Positions 55,231 through 63,948 of a stretch of DNA of 64,000 bases are shown one piece after another. The first letter of the stretch is position 1. The number at the start of each line of letters is the position of its first letter. The stretch comes from Pseudomonas sp. ACN8. GTDB taxonomy: Bacteria > Pseudomonadota > Gammaproteobacteria > Pseudomonadales > Pseudomonadaceae. Made by a program: the position numbers and the translations under genes. The notes under the pieces were generated by a model. It saw only the letters and a program-made list of their open reading frames with translations. It was not told the origin of the DNA and ran no database searches. The stretch covers positions 46,663-110,662 of the forward strand of contig NZ_MRCS01000018.1 of assembly GCF_002303925.1 (NCBI RefSeq), read 5' to 3'.

Positions 55231-56829
55231 TTACTCCGGCAAGCCAGCCAGTCGCAGTCCATCGACGAAGCGGGCGAAGTCTTCAGGCCGCTGGATTGGC
55301 AACCAGCCCTTGAGGGTACCCAGGCGCAAGGAGGGATCGAGCTTTTGCAGACGCTGCATCGCCAGGTTCGCTTTATCCATTCGACCGCCGAGCGCATGAC
55401 TGGCCGCCACCAGTGCCGCCGCGATAAGCAGACTGGGCAGGTTGCCCAGTGCCTTTTCCGCCCAGTGCGCAGCGGCATCGAAGTGCCCGGCGAAGAAATG
55501 TGAGAGCGCCATCCCGACCTGCATCCTGAACATTTCCGGATCCAGCGGACTCAAGCGAACGGCATGGTTCAAATGCTCGATGGCGGCGTCTGTTTCACCG
55601 TGCAACGCCCGCAGGATGCCACCCAGGAACCACGCGGGGGCGAGGTTGGGATTGAGCAGGCGCGCCCTGTCGAGCAGTGCAATGCCGGCGTCGACTTCAC
55701 CGGCCAGATGAGCCAGCGCATGTCCGCCCCGGGTCAACGCGACGGCATCATCGCGGCCGAGGGTCACCGCCAGGCGCGCCAGCCGTATGCCCTCGGCGAT
55801 TTCCGCGGGCCGATCGTCCATCCAGCCATTGAGCTTGCGCCAGAAGTGGCACCAGGCGGCCATGCCATAGGCCGAAGCAAATTCCGGGTCGAGTTCGATG
55901 GCCTGGTAGAACATCGGCAGCGCCTGCTCGATGGCTTCCCGGCTGCCGCTGTGCAGTTTTGCCATGGCCCGAAGGTAATAGTCGTAGGCGTCCAGGCTTT
56001 CTGTCGGCTTGCGTTTGGCGCGTTCGATTTCTGCCCGTTCCAGTTGCGGCGCGATAGCACCGACGACGCTTTCGGTGATTTGGTCCTGCAGCTCGAAGAT
56101 GTCATCGAGCAGGCCTTCGAAGCGCTCCGCCCAGATGTGCGTCCCGCTCGTCGCATCGATCAGTTGCCCGGTAATGCGCAGCCTGTTACCGCTCTTGCGC
56201 ACACTGCCTTCGAGTACGTAGCGCACACCCAACGCCTGGCCGACGCCCTGGGCGTCCACGGTCTGCCCCTTGTAGGTGAAGCTCGAATTGCGCGAGATCA
56301 CGAACAGCCAGCGGATACGCGACAGGGCGGCGATGATGTCCTCCACCACGCCATCGGCGAAATATTCCTGCTCCGGATCGCCGCTCAGGTTCTGGAAGGG
56401 CAGGACGGTGATCGAGGGCTTTTCCGGCAGGACCAGCGTAGAGGAGGGGATTTGCTTCGGGGCAGCGCTCGGGCGTTCATCGCTATCGGGCTGTCGCGCT
56501 TCCCCGGTCATGGCGCCGTTGATCCGGCCAACGAAGCGGTAGCCCTTGCGGGCGACGGTGCGCACAAGACGCTGCTCCTCACCGGTATCACCGATGGCCT
56601 TGCGCACCGCATTGATGTGGCTGGTGATCGTCGATTCCGAAACGATCCGGTCGCCCCACACCGACTTGAGCAACTCGTCCTTGCTGACGACGCGATCGGG
56701 ATTGTTGACGAACAGCAGCAACAGGTCGAAGACCTGCGGGCCGACGGCCACGACCTGCCCGCGCAAGGTCAGCTCACGGCGCTCCTGATCGAGTACGTAA
56801 TCTTCAAACGCGAATGACAAGATGAGCAT
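55231..56829 (-). CDS. CadC-like winged-helix regulator with TPR/adenylate-cyclase-associated domain
   Basis: A 532-residue cytosolic regulator. N-terminal OmpR-type winged helix, residues 5-100 (ELLKSVWGDRIVSESTITSHINAVRKAIGD, GYRFVGRI). Next a beta-rich segment KPSITVLPFQNLSGDPEQEYFADG, found in regulators fused to TPR domains, and then TPR-like helices (IEQALPMFYQAIELDPEFASAYGMAAW and similar). No transmembrane helix. ATG 56829 follows CAGGGG. The gene diverges from an NmrA-like gene 250 bases away and may control it. The signal sensed is unknown. Confidence 0.85.
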   Translation of the reverse strand: MLILSFAFEDYVLDQERRELTLRGQVVAVGPQVFDLLLLFVNNPDRVVSKDELLKSVWGDRIVSESTITSHINAVRKAIGDTGEEQRLVRTVARKGYRFVGRINGAMTGEARQPDSDERPSAAPKQIPSSTLVLPEKPSITVLPFQNLSGDPEQEYFADGVVEDIIAALSRIRWLFVISRNSSFTYKGQTVDAQGVGQALGVRYVLEGSVRKSGNRLRITGQLIDATSGTHIWAERFEGLLDDIFELQDQITESVVGAIAPQLERAEIERAKRKPTESLDAYDYYLRAMAKLHSGSREAIEQALPMFYQAIELDPEFASAYGMAAWCHFWRKLNGWMDDRPAEIAEGIRLARLAVTLGRDDAVALTRGGHALAHLAGEVDAGIALLDRARLLNPNLAPAWFLGGILRALHGETDAAIEHLNHAVRLSPLDPEMFRMQVGMALSHFFAGHFDAAAHWAEKALGNLPSLLIAAALVAASHALGGRMDKANLAMQRLQKLDPSLRLGTLKGWLPIQRPEDFARFVDGLRLAGLPE

Positions 56830-57079
56830 CCCCTGCGAAGCGCCCTCAACTCCGTGTCCCAGGCGGCTGGCGGTTGGTAACTGGGGGAAGATGATACGGC
56901 AGCTCGACACCCGCTGCACCGTCCGCGCCAGGGAATGCTGGACGAACAGCCTCTGCGTTGGACATAAATCCAAGCGTTCGCCAAGGCAAACCCAAGCCCG
57001 GAACAAGGACTTGCCTGGTGCGCGCAGGCAATCTCTCTACACCGACGCAATGGTTGCAGTCGACAAGTGGAGAAAAGTC

Positions 57080-57832
57080 ATGAAGATCGTCGTCATCGGA
57101 GGCTCCGGCCTCATCGGATCGAAACTTGTGAACACCCTGCGCGAGCGCGGCCATGACGCACTCGCCGCCAGCCCCAGCTCGGGCGTGAACAGCATCACCC
57201 GCGAAGGCCTGGCCGCAGCGATGGATGGCGCTGATGTGGTGGTCGACGTGGCGAACGCGCCATCGTGGGAGGACCAGGCCGTTCTCGATTTTTTTGAAAC
57301 GTCGAGCCGTAACTTGCTGGCCGCCGAAGCCGCTGCCGGGGTTGGTCATCATGTTGCCTTGTCGATTGTCGGCAGCGAACGGTTACCCGATACCGGCTAT
57401 TTCCGGGCCAAGGTCGCGCAGGAGGCCCTTATCAAGGCGTCCGGCATGCCTTACACCATTGTGCGTGCCACGCAGTTCTCCGAGTTTGCCGGCGGCATTG
57501 TCCAGTCGTTCGCCGTTGGCGAGGAAATCCATGCTTCGCCAGCGCTGATCCAGCCGGTTGCGTCCGACGACGTGGTGGCGGCGTTGGCCGATGTCGTGCT
57601 GGCGGCTCCGCTCAATGGCACCGTTGAAGTCGGCGGCCCGGAAACCATGCCGATCGACGAACTGGCCAGACGCTATCTGCGGGCGACCCAGGACAACCGC
57701 AAGGTCGTGCCGGACGTGCATGCGCGCTACTTCGGCGCCGTGCTCAACGATCAATCGCTGGTCACCGGCAAGAACGCACGCCTGGGAGCGATCCGCTTCG
57801 ACGACTGGCTGGCCCGGTCGACGGCGCAGTAA
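57080..57832 (+). CDS. NmrA-like atypical short-chain dehydrogenase
   Basis: A 250-residue NAD(P)-binding Rossmann protein beginning MKIVVIGGSGLIGSKLVNTL (GGSGLIG). It lacks the YxxxK catalytic pair of classical SDRs, and the segment PYTIVRATQFSEFAGGIVQSFA fits the NmrA/NAD(P)H-binding group that acts as redox sensors or reductases. AGTGGAGAAAAG precedes ATG 57080. It is followed after 44 bases by a cupin gene, and both diverge from the winged-helix/TPR regulator. Confidence 0.87.
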   Translation: MKIVVIGGSGLIGSKLVNTLRERGHDALAASPSSGVNSITREGLAAAMDGADVVVDVANAPSWEDQAVLDFFETSSRNLLAAEAAAGVGHHVALSIVGSERLPDTGYFRAKVAQEALIKASGMPYTIVRATQFSEFAGGIVQSFAVGEEIHASPALIQPVASDDVVAALADVVLAAPLNGTVEVGGPETMPIDELARRYLRATQDNRKVVPDVHARYFGAVLNDQSLVTGKNARLGAIRFDDWLARSTAQ

Positions 57833-57876
57833 CGGATCGCACCCTCACATTTCCCTACCAATCCAGGAGAGATCCC

Positions 57877-58290
57877 ATGATTACCCGATTGCTAATGGCC
57901 GCTGTCTTCGCCGCGCTCTCGATCAGCGCCGCATCGGCCGCCGAGCCGCCCCCCGGCAAGGTGACGGTGGTCTTCGACCGTCCCATCCCCAACATCCCTG
58001 GCAAGAGCATGAGGGGCGTGGTCGTCGAGTATGGGCCGGGTGCCGCGTCGCCGGCCCACACCCATCCGAAAACGGCCTTCATCTATGCAACAGTGCTGGA
58101 GGGCTCGTTTCGCATCAAGGTTAAAGGCGAACCGGAAAAGATCTACAACGTCGGTGAAAACTTCGTAGAGGAGCCGGGTTCCGTGCATCTGGTCAGCGCC
58201 AACGCCAGCGACACCCAGCCGGCACGCCTGTTGGCGGTGTTCGTCCTCGACACTGAGGAAAAGGTACTCGTCACACCCATCAAACAGTGA
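57877..58290 (+). CDS. Exported cupin-domain protein
   Basis: A 137-residue periplasmic protein: signal peptide MITRLLMAAVFAALSISAASA, then a single cupin barrel. Cupin motif 1 is PGAASPAHTHPKTAFIYATVLEG (HxH plus later E/G) and motif 2 lies around GENFVEEPGSVHLVS. Enzyme or binding function is not determinable. It is the last gene of the NmrA-cupin pair and ends before a bidirectional terminator. Confidence 0.85.
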   Translation: MITRLLMAAVFAALSISAASAAEPPPGKVTVVFDRPIPNIPGKSMRGVVVEYGPGAASPAHTHPKTAFIYATVLEGSFRIKVKGEPEKIYNVGENFVEEPGSVHLVSANASDTQPARLLAVFVLDTEEKVLVTPIKQ

Positions 58291-58296
58291 GCCACG

Positions 58297-58326
58297 AAAA
58301 AGCCCGGCTGTTGAGGCCGGGCTTTT
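58297..58326. terminator. Bidirectional rho-independent terminator
   Basis: The perfect 8-base stem agcccggc/gccgggct with a 7-base loop is flanked by AAAA on the left and TTTT on the right, serving both the cupin gene and the convergent repeat-protein gene. Confidence 0.88.
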
Positions 58327-58354
58327 CGTTGAGTCCTGCGGTCAAGCACTGCAT

Positions 58355-58678
58355 TCAGACAGCGCGGCTTTCGATCAGACGATCCGAACCGCCTTCAGCG
58401 ACGCGGTTTTGCAGAAGCTTGTCGGAGCCGCCTTCAGCGACGCGGTTTTGCAGGAGTTTGTCGGAGCCACCTTCGGCAACACGTTTTTCCAGCAGGCGAT
58501 CCGAGCCACCTTCAGCCACGCGATTCTCGATCAGACGATCGGAACCACCCTCGGCCACACGGCTTTCAATCAGACGGTCCGAGCCGCCTTCAGCGACCGC
58601 AGGTTGAACAGAGTTTGTCGCGAAAGCGTTAACGGCGAAAACCGAGAAAGCGATGCTGAGGAGGGTTTGGCGTTTCAT
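58355..58678 (-). CDS. Exported 13-residue-repeat protein
   Basis: A 107-residue protein with a signal peptide (LLSIAFSVFAVNAFA, cleavage near residue 20) followed by six tandem 13-residue repeats of consensus RVAEGGSDRLIEN, ending in a short RAV tail. Repeats differ mainly at DR/DK, LI/LL and the last two residues. The period is 39 bases at the DNA level (58367-58600), so the whole mature protein is repeat. Such proteins have no known function; the charged, glycine-rich pattern suggests an extracytoplasmic structural or metal-binding role. The reading frame is intact through all copies. Confidence 0.82.
   Translation of the reverse strand: MKRQTLLSIAFSVFAVNAFATNSVQPAVAEGGSDRLIESRVAEGGSDRLIENRVAEGGSDRLLEKRVAEGGSDKLLQNRVAEGGSDKLLQNRVAEGGSDRLIESRAV
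58367..58600 (-). repeat. Six tandem 39-base coding repeats
   Basis: Each unit encodes 13 residues of the repeat protein. The units keep the frame and are diverged at third positions and in the last codons, which shows they are maintained as protein sequence and are not a CRISPR array. Confidence 0.88.
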
Positions 58679-58831
58679 GATGGTGTGCTCCGGGGTGCTT
58701 ATGGGTTGGTATGGAGCAGATGTTACGCCGGGGATTTTTTAAGAGAACTTCATTGAAATGATGGTGACTATCGATGCAGTCAATGGATCGAACACCGCGC
58801 CTGCAAGCACCATGTTTTTGTGGCGAGGCAA

Positions 58832-59524
58832 TCAGGCTTGGCTGATCTGGCTCACGCTGGTGATCTGCCCATTCCAGACCATCTCGTAATGCGCCGCCTG
58901 CACAATCGACGAAACCGGCCTCGGCGTCATCAACGCCCAGCAATGACTGCCCGGCATCCGCACCGAGTGATAACGCAAACCGGGACAACCGCCATCCCGC
59001 ACCGCGCGCCCCAGCACACGGGAATGGCTGTAGTCGTCCGGGGCGTACACCGGATCACTCATCGGCAGGGCCGTAGCGTCTTTCATCCCGCCATCGCCAA
59101 AAACGCAGGCCAACCCACGAAACACAAACCGCTCATAGCTCAGGCTCGGCACCCTCGACCAATACAGCGCCTGGTGATGCCGCACCTCGGCCAGCGCCGC
59201 TTCCATCGAGTCCGCCAGGTACAACACGCCAAAACGCCCATCGCTGAAACGCGAACCCGCCGGGTTGACGTGGGTAAAGGGCGCGATGGCGTAGGAGCAA
59301 CCGGGAATGCCGAACGGTATCTCGCTGCGCGCAATCAACTCCAGCTGACCCACCTCATTCTTCAACCGCGGATTGGTCAATGCCTGAATCTCGAACAACA
59401 CCTCGAACTCGTCCGCATCCGCCACATCATCAAACAACGCAATGGGCGGAAACTTCGAATTGACCAGGCGATAAGCCTGCAACGACTGAGCGGCAAACAC
59501 CGCCAACTCACTCGCCATCACCAT
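58832..59524 (-). CDS. RES-domain toxin (NAD-degrading toxin family)
   Basis: A 230-residue protein with the RES domain: SRFSDGRFGVLYLADSMEAALAEVRHH carries the conserved Arg and Ser, and the Glu-bearing segments EVLFEIQALTNPRL and WALMTPRPVSSIVQAAHYEM follow. Known members (MbcT, Res) degrade NAD+ in the cytosol and arrest growth. It overlaps the upstream antitoxin gene by 7 bases, which is the normal order. ATG 59524 or 59518 may be used. Confidence 0.9.
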   Translation of the reverse strand: MVMASELAVFAAQSLQAYRLVNSKFPPIALFDDVADADEFEVLFEIQALTNPRLKNEVGQLELIARSEIPFGIPGCSYAIAPFTHVNPAGSRFSDGRFGVLYLADSMEAALAEVRHHQALYWSRVPSLSYERFVFRGLACVFGDGGMKDATALPMSDPVYAPDDYSHSRVLGRAVRDGGCPGLRYHSVRMPGSHCWALMTPRPVSSIVQAAHYEMVWNGQITSVSQISQA

Positions 59525-59922
59525 TGCGCACCCCGCAGCATGTCGATGCGGCGGAAGGTTTCGTACAACGAAATCATGTCGCCCTGGGCCATGATCTCCA
59601 ACGGCGAACGCCCGTTGAAAAACTCGTTGTCATTGGCCATCGAGGCAAAGCCATAGACGTTGTCCGGGTTGTCGAACACCAGCCGCAACGTCGCGTGAAT
59701 GTTCAGCACAAAACTGATGCGCTGCATCTGATCCGCATCCAGCGCCACCGCCCAATCCGGGTCACGCTGACGGGCGCGGGTGTAGGTGCTGCGGGAAATA
59801 CGCAGGATGCGACAGGCCTGGTCGCTGGTGGCTTTCCACTTTTCCAGAATGCTCACGGCGGCGCGCAGGCCGGTGACGCATTGGTTTTTGCTGAAGGATT
59901 GAGGTTGCAGGGGGACGGCCAT
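59518..59922 (-). CDS. Xre/MbcA-ParS type antitoxin
   Basis: A 134-residue antitoxin with an N-terminal Xre-like helix-turn-helix (SDQACRILRISRSTYTRARQ) and the C-terminal DUF2384/MbcA-ParS domain (IHATLRLVFDNPDNVYGFA, then NEFFNGRSPLEIMAQGDM and LYETFRRIDMLRGAQW). It would bind and block the RES toxin and repress the operon. ATG 59922 is supported by AAAGGA; the longer frame upstream is not conserved. Confidence 0.9.
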   Translation of the reverse strand: MAVPLQPQSFSKNQCVTGLRAAVSILEKWKATSDQACRILRISRSTYTRARQRDPDWAVALDADQMQRISFVLNIHATLRLVFDNPDNVYGFASMANDNEFFNGRSPLEIMAQGDMISLYETFRRIDMLRGAQW

Positions 59923-60047
59923 GTTTGTGTCCTTTGGTTGCATCTATAGATTCAAATGTAGATTTAATGAGTCTGTAGAGCAATGTTGGTGCGACGGGTG
60001 GACCTGGCGTTCCAACGCATGGGCCGCGATTTTGCTGAGGCTATGTG

Positions 60048-61241
60048 TTACTGAAACCGTCGATGTAGGTCTGGAAAAACATCCTGTGCAAACCAGGCGG
60101 GCAGGCCGGGGGTCACGATTCTGGATTTTGGCGTCCGGCTTTCTACCAGACCGACTTTTATAAGCCTGGATAACTCGTCGATTGCCGGGCGCGGTGTCAG
60201 GCCTGTGAACGTCTTGATTTCATTGCGCGGCAAGCTGCCTTGGGTGATTAACGCGATGATCGCGGGTGCACTTTCCGGACGGATACCTTGCTGTAGAAGT
60301 CTCTCGTTGTAGCGAAACGCGCGTATTACGCGTTCACGCAATTGGGATGGGTCTACCGCGGCAATCATGTAGTCGACCTGGTCGTGACAAACCTGCAGCA
60401 TGAACTCAATGAATTCGAAATAACGTCGCTGGGACAATTGTCCCCGTCCGTCCAAATCACCTTCTCGTGGGCGGTCGGCCATGGTCAGGGCGCTGTAGTA
60501 GTCCTGATGCCGTCGTGCAAGGCCGCGTGACAGTGACCAGAGGGTAGGCTCCAGCCCCAGATGTACCAACTGCAAATGAGTGATCAGCCGTGCAACCCGT
60601 CCATTGCCGTCGGTAAAGGGGTGAACCCAGGCGAGCCTATGGTGGTAGGCAAGCGAAGAAATCAGCTGGCGGCGAGGGTCCGTCTGCCGGCCAAACCCTG
60701 ACTGAAGGTGTCGTAGCATCGCCTCGACAACTGAAGCGTCCGGCGCATCATGATTGCCGACGATTACGTTTTGATCCGTGACCGACCGAAGTATGCCGGG
60801 CTGCATTATTGAGCCATCTGACAGCGTACGTTCTGCGTCACTGGCTCTGCGAAAAAGCCGGTTATGCGTAGCGCTCACGAACTCGGGTGCGAACATGTCG
60901 CCCCAGCTAAAAGGGCCCCGCTGGCGCAACGTCCGCTCAAACAAGGCTTGCACCGCCATTTGTTCAACCGCCAGGCTTTTGAGTCGCTTGCGATCTTTGA
61001 CCGGCGCCGTTTGTGCTTTCTGCATATCGGCAGGCTCGGTGTATTGCCCTTCGATCAGGTTCGAGTAGTACGTATTGGTGATTTGCAGGAGACGGCCGAG
61101 CCGTGCAGCGGTTTCAGGCGGTAGTCGCCCGGCTAGAAACCGGGTCTTTCTGGGCAACGCATCCGCAAGATCAATGATCGATGGGGGTAACGACTCAGGG
61201 AGAACCGGGTCCAGCCAGGATTTCGATGTGATTAAGGACAT
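60048..61241 (-). CDS. Fic family AMPylase with C-terminal winged helix
   Basis: A 397-residue Fic-domain protein that transfers AMP (or similar) to hydroxyl groups of target proteins. The catalytic HPFTDGNGR motif is at residues 207-215. An inhibitory helix of class II type is SNLIEG at residues 60-65 ([ST]xxxE[GN]), so activity is probably self-restrained. The C-terminal 60 residues (LPRNEIKTFTGLTPRPAIDELSRLIKVG) form a winged helix, which could bind the direct repeats just upstream of the gene. Stands alone; could be a toxin or a regulator. Confidence 0.88.
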   Translation of the reverse strand: MSLITSKSWLDPVLPESLPPSIIDLADALPRKTRFLAGRLPPETAARLGRLLQITNTYYSNLIEGQYTEPADMQKAQTAPVKDRKRLKSLAVEQMAVQALFERTLRQRGPFSWGDMFAPEFVSATHNRLFRRASDAERTLSDGSIMQPGILRSVTDQNVIVGNHDAPDASVVEAMLRHLQSGFGRQTDPRRQLISSLAYHHRLAWVHPFTDGNGRVARLITHLQLVHLGLEPTLWSLSRGLARRHQDYYSALTMADRPREGDLDGRGQLSQRRYFEFIEFMLQVCHDQVDYMIAAVDPSQLRERVIRAFRYNERLLQQGIRPESAPAIIALITQGSLPRNEIKTFTGLTPRPAIDELSRLIKVGLVESRTPKSRIVTPGLPAWFAQDVFPDLHRRFQ

Positions 61242-61265
61242 GGCAGTTCGTGTCGTCAGAAATTG

Positions 61266-61285
61266 ACTTCACAATTTATTTCACA
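61266..61285. promoter_or_regulatory. Direct repeat 1 upstream of the Fic gene
   Basis: ACTTCACAATTTATTTCACA, containing two direct TTCACA words, lies 25 bases upstream of the Fic start and is repeated at 61356 with one mismatch. Possible operator for the Fic protein's own winged helix. Confidence 0.55.
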
Positions 61286-61355
61286 TAGGTGATCGTTTAA
61301 CAAGCCTTATTTTGTTGGGTTTTATGTGAGGTTGTGAGGGTTTTTAATTGAACGT

Positions 61356-61375
61356 ACTTCACATTTTATTTCACA
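61356..61375. promoter_or_regulatory. Direct repeat 2 upstream of the Fic gene
   Basis: ACTTCACATTTTATTTCACA matches the copy at 61266 at 19 of 20 positions and is exactly 90 bases away. The remaining gap 61242-61560 is AT-rich in its left half; nothing else was recognised there. Confidence 0.55.
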
Positions 61376-61560
61376 ATTTTTTTGAAAAAACTCCAGGGTT
61401 CTGGAATGCCAATCGCCAGCGAATACAAATACGGCGCCTATTAGGTGCTCGTATTCAATTACTTCGCTGCGGCGCCCTCAAGTAGCGCCTGCAACTTGCC
61501 TGGCCTGCGGGTTACCCGCCATTTTTCCCATTGGGAATAAACACCGCGCCTACGGCTGCA

Positions 61561-63057
61561 TCACTGATGAAACGTGCGTCCCAACGCATCCAGCCGAGTG
61601 GCAATCGGCGGCAACTGTCGACTGCTCAGCGCCAGCGTTTCCACGTCATCCGCCGTGTTCTGCGCAATGCTCTGCACCGACTGCAAGCGCCCGACAATCT
61701 CGAAACTCGCCGAGGACTGTTCACGGGTTGTCGTGACAATTCGCCCATTGAGTTCATCGATCTGCGAGATGTCGCTGCCGACGGCCTGCAACATTGCCGC
61801 CGCCAACTGACTGTCCTCGACACAGCGCTCCACACCTTCGCGACTGTCCTGCATGGCCTCCACGGCTTTGCGGCTGCCTTGCTGCAAGGCCTCGATGATG
61901 GTCCTGATTTCCTTGGTGGACACCGCCGTGCGCTGCGCCAGGCTGCGCACTTCATCGGCCACCACCGCAAAACCCCGGCCTTGCTCGCCGGCGCGGGCGG
62001 CTTCGATAGCGGCGTTGAGCGCCAGCAAGTTGGTCTGATCGGCAATGCTGCTGATCACCTCCAGCACCGTACCGATCTGCTGCGCCTGCCCGGCCAGTAC
62101 CTGCACGGTCTGGTTGGTGCCTTCCAGGCGCGAGGCCAGCTGGGTGATTTCCTGCCGCGCACGGTTCACGCTTTCCTGCCCTCGGGTGACTTGCGCGCTG
62201 GCCTGGCCGGCATGTTCAACGGCATGCTCGACATGCACCACGATGTGCTCCATCGCAGCGCCCATGCGCTGCATCGACCCGGTCATCTGCGCGATTTCCG
62301 TCAACTGATGCTTCGCGCCTTTCTCCAGCGTGTTGCTGGCCTTGGCCAACTCCTGGCCCAACTGACCCAGACCCTGAGAGTCACGCACCACACCGTCCAC
62401 CAGCGCGGTGATCTGCCCCAGGAACTGATCGAAGCGCTGCGCCAGCGACACATGCACCTGCGCCTTGTCACCCTGGTCGGCACCAGTGGTGAACTGGGAC
62501 GTGGTGGCGAGCATCGTGTCCAGCATGTCCTGGCTCTCCACCGCATCGGCCTGACTGTGCAGCGCCAGATAGAGCAGCGCGACCGTCTCCATCACCACGT
62601 AAAAGGCGTGAACGAACACCATTGTCCAGCCACCGTGATGGGCCATCACAAACACCGGAAAACCCTGATGCTGCAGCACCTGAAACACCACGTGATGCAG
62701 CGCAATCGTCACCGCCGCCACCAGGATCGGCAGCCAGTCCCGATAAAACGTCAACACCGCCAACAACGCAAAAATCCCGAAGTGCGACTCAATGACCCCC
62801 TCGGCCTGATTGATATGCAACGCCGCCATCACCATCAAGCCAACGCCCAGCAAACAGCGCATCCACCGCGACCCGCCGATGGCGCGATACAACAGCGTCA
62901 ACAACACACTGGTACCACCGCCCACCAGCAACGCCTGCTTGAACGTGTCGTGCCAGAACGCCAGGCCCACCGCGAAAGCGAACATCAGCCAGACCAGGCC
63001 CAGCATGATGCGGTCGGCTTTGCGGTAGTGGTCGAGGAAACGAGGGGGGAAGGGCAT
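61561..63057 (-). CDS. Methyl-accepting chemotaxis protein with membrane-embedded sensor
   Basis: A 498-residue chemoreceptor. The N-terminal ~170 residues hold about six hydrophobic segments ([76 protein letters not shown], and others) with a conserved [14 protein letters not shown] stretch and no large periplasmic domain. The C-terminal signalling hairpin tip is the invariant [20 protein letters not shown] followed by [15 protein letters not shown]. It senses an unknown cue within the membrane or at its surface. No che genes are adjacent. Confidence 0.92.
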   Translation of the reverse strand: MPFPPRFLDHYRKADRIMLGLVWLMFAFAVGLAFWHDTFKQALLVGGGTSVLLTLLYRAIGGSRWMRCLLGVGLMVMAALHINQAEGVIESHFGIFALLAVLTFYRDWLPILVAAVTIALHHVVFQVLQHQGFPVFVMAHHGGWTMVFVHAFYVVMETVALLYLALHSQADAVESQDMLDTMLATTSQFTTGADQGDKAQVHVSLAQRFDQFLGQITALVDGVVRDSQGLGQLGQELAKASNTLEKGAKHQLTEIAQMTGSMQRMGAAMEHIVVHVEHAVEHAGQASAQVTRGQESVNRARQEITQLASRLEGTNQTVQVLAGQAQQIGTVLEVISSIADQTNLLALNAAIEAARAGEQGRGFAVVADEVRSLAQRTAVSTKEIRTIIEALQQGSRKAVEAMQDSREGVERCVEDSQLAAAMLQAVGSDISQIDELNGRIVTTTREQSSASFEIVGRLQSVQSIAQNTADDVETLALSSRQLPPIATRLDALGRTFHQ

Positions 63058-63311
63058 GTACGCTTACTCCATGTAAATGAGCCAGAAAAAAGCAGGGTTT
63101 ATGGCAACACGGGACATCGCGAAGGCTTGGATGCGTTGTTAAAGGAGCAGACGTTTTCAGAGTCAGGGATGTGAATCTGTTGGCGACATGGTCGAGGTGT
63201 ATTCGAGATGCCGTGGAGAGCGTAGCCCTTGGCCATCATTCCGGACAGGTACGACGTCGCTTGTGGAAAACAATGTCCGATATAGAGGCAAGTAATGCCG
63301 AAGTGACAGGA

Positions 63312-63343
63312 GTACGACAGGCTCCGTTGCAAAGCCTGTCGTA
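63312..63343. promoter_or_regulatory. Perfect 12-base-stem hairpin
   Basis: GTACGACAGGCT-ccgttgca-AGCCTGTCGTAC lies directly downstream of the 44-residue gene on the minus strand. It may terminate or protect that mRNA, but no T run follows in either direction. The gap 63058-63355 otherwise shows nothing recognisable. Confidence 0.5.
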
Positions 63344-63355
63344 CACCCGAGGGCA

Positions 63356-63490
63356 TTACGACTTCTTCGGCGGATAGTTGCCGCGCAAGCCACCGGACTT
63401 GTTGCCGGTTTTGCTCGGCAGGTTCGGCACTAGCGGGCGGGATCTGGGCTGGGGGTTGGAACGGCTTTGGGGTTGAGGTTGCTTGCTCAT
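63356..63490 (-). CDS. Small basic protein, 44 residues
   Basis: A short gene with a perfect AGGAGG ribosome site six bases before ATG 63490. The product is MSKQPQPQSRSNPQPRSRPL followed by VPNLPSKTGNKSGGLRGNYPPKKS: highly basic, rich in Pro, Gln, Ser and Gly, with no predicted structure or membrane segment. I do not recognise the family with certainty. Its low complexity and strong Shine-Dalgarno suggest a real, perhaps nucleic-acid-binding, small protein. Confidence 0.6.
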   Translation of the reverse strand: MSKQPQPQSRSNPQPRSRPLVPNLPSKTGNKSGGLRGNYPPKKS

Positions 63491-63948
63491 GGTTCGCCTC
63501 CTGAGGTTCAGGGTTTCGCGAAGTGCTTTACTCATGAAGTTTAGCTAATCGACTGTGGGCGGGGTCGATTGGCACTTTGGGGGATGTGTTGTGAGCGATC
63601 GGCTTTTTCGGCTCCATTCTCGGATTCTGCCTACAACTTCGGCAGGAGTAACCCACTATTCCAAAAGTGAAAAACGGGAAATATTGACCGGGCAGAAAAG
63701 GGGGGGATCACCGGCCGTTCGGGGAGAACCTTTTGAACAGCAAGCCCGAAGGGATGAGCCATGCTACAAAACGACCGTGACAATCTGGAGCTCGATAACA
63801 AGTCGAAATCCGAAGGTCCATGGCCGAAACCCGAAAACTCACGGCAATAGAAGTGGATGAAAAACAAAGGGGACCCCCGGTGTCAGGATAGTTGTCGCCT
63901 CTCCGAATTTTCCTAAAAAAGCACATCGGGGGCGGAAAGAGACTGGTC
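63491..63948. other. Intergenic region of 458 bases, no gene recognised
   Basis: Short frames here have no ribosome sites or family resemblance. The right part, from about 63860 (ggggacccccggtgtcagga), has a different feel from the left and may be the left end of an insertion sequence whose transposase begins at 63949. Confidence 0.5.

Noticed and set aside
58367..58600. Array of near-identical 39-base repeats, at first sight CRISPR-like
   Set aside because: There are no unique spacers between units; the repeats are contiguous, in frame and encode a signal-peptide-bearing protein, and no cas genes are near.
63312..63343. Firm call of a rho-independent terminator at the 12-base hairpin
   Set aside because: No T run on either strand; kept only as a hairpin of uncertain role.
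63555..63860. Open frames in the region between the 44-residue gene and the insertion sequence
   Set aside because: No ribosome sites, no domains, and composition unlike the genes around them.
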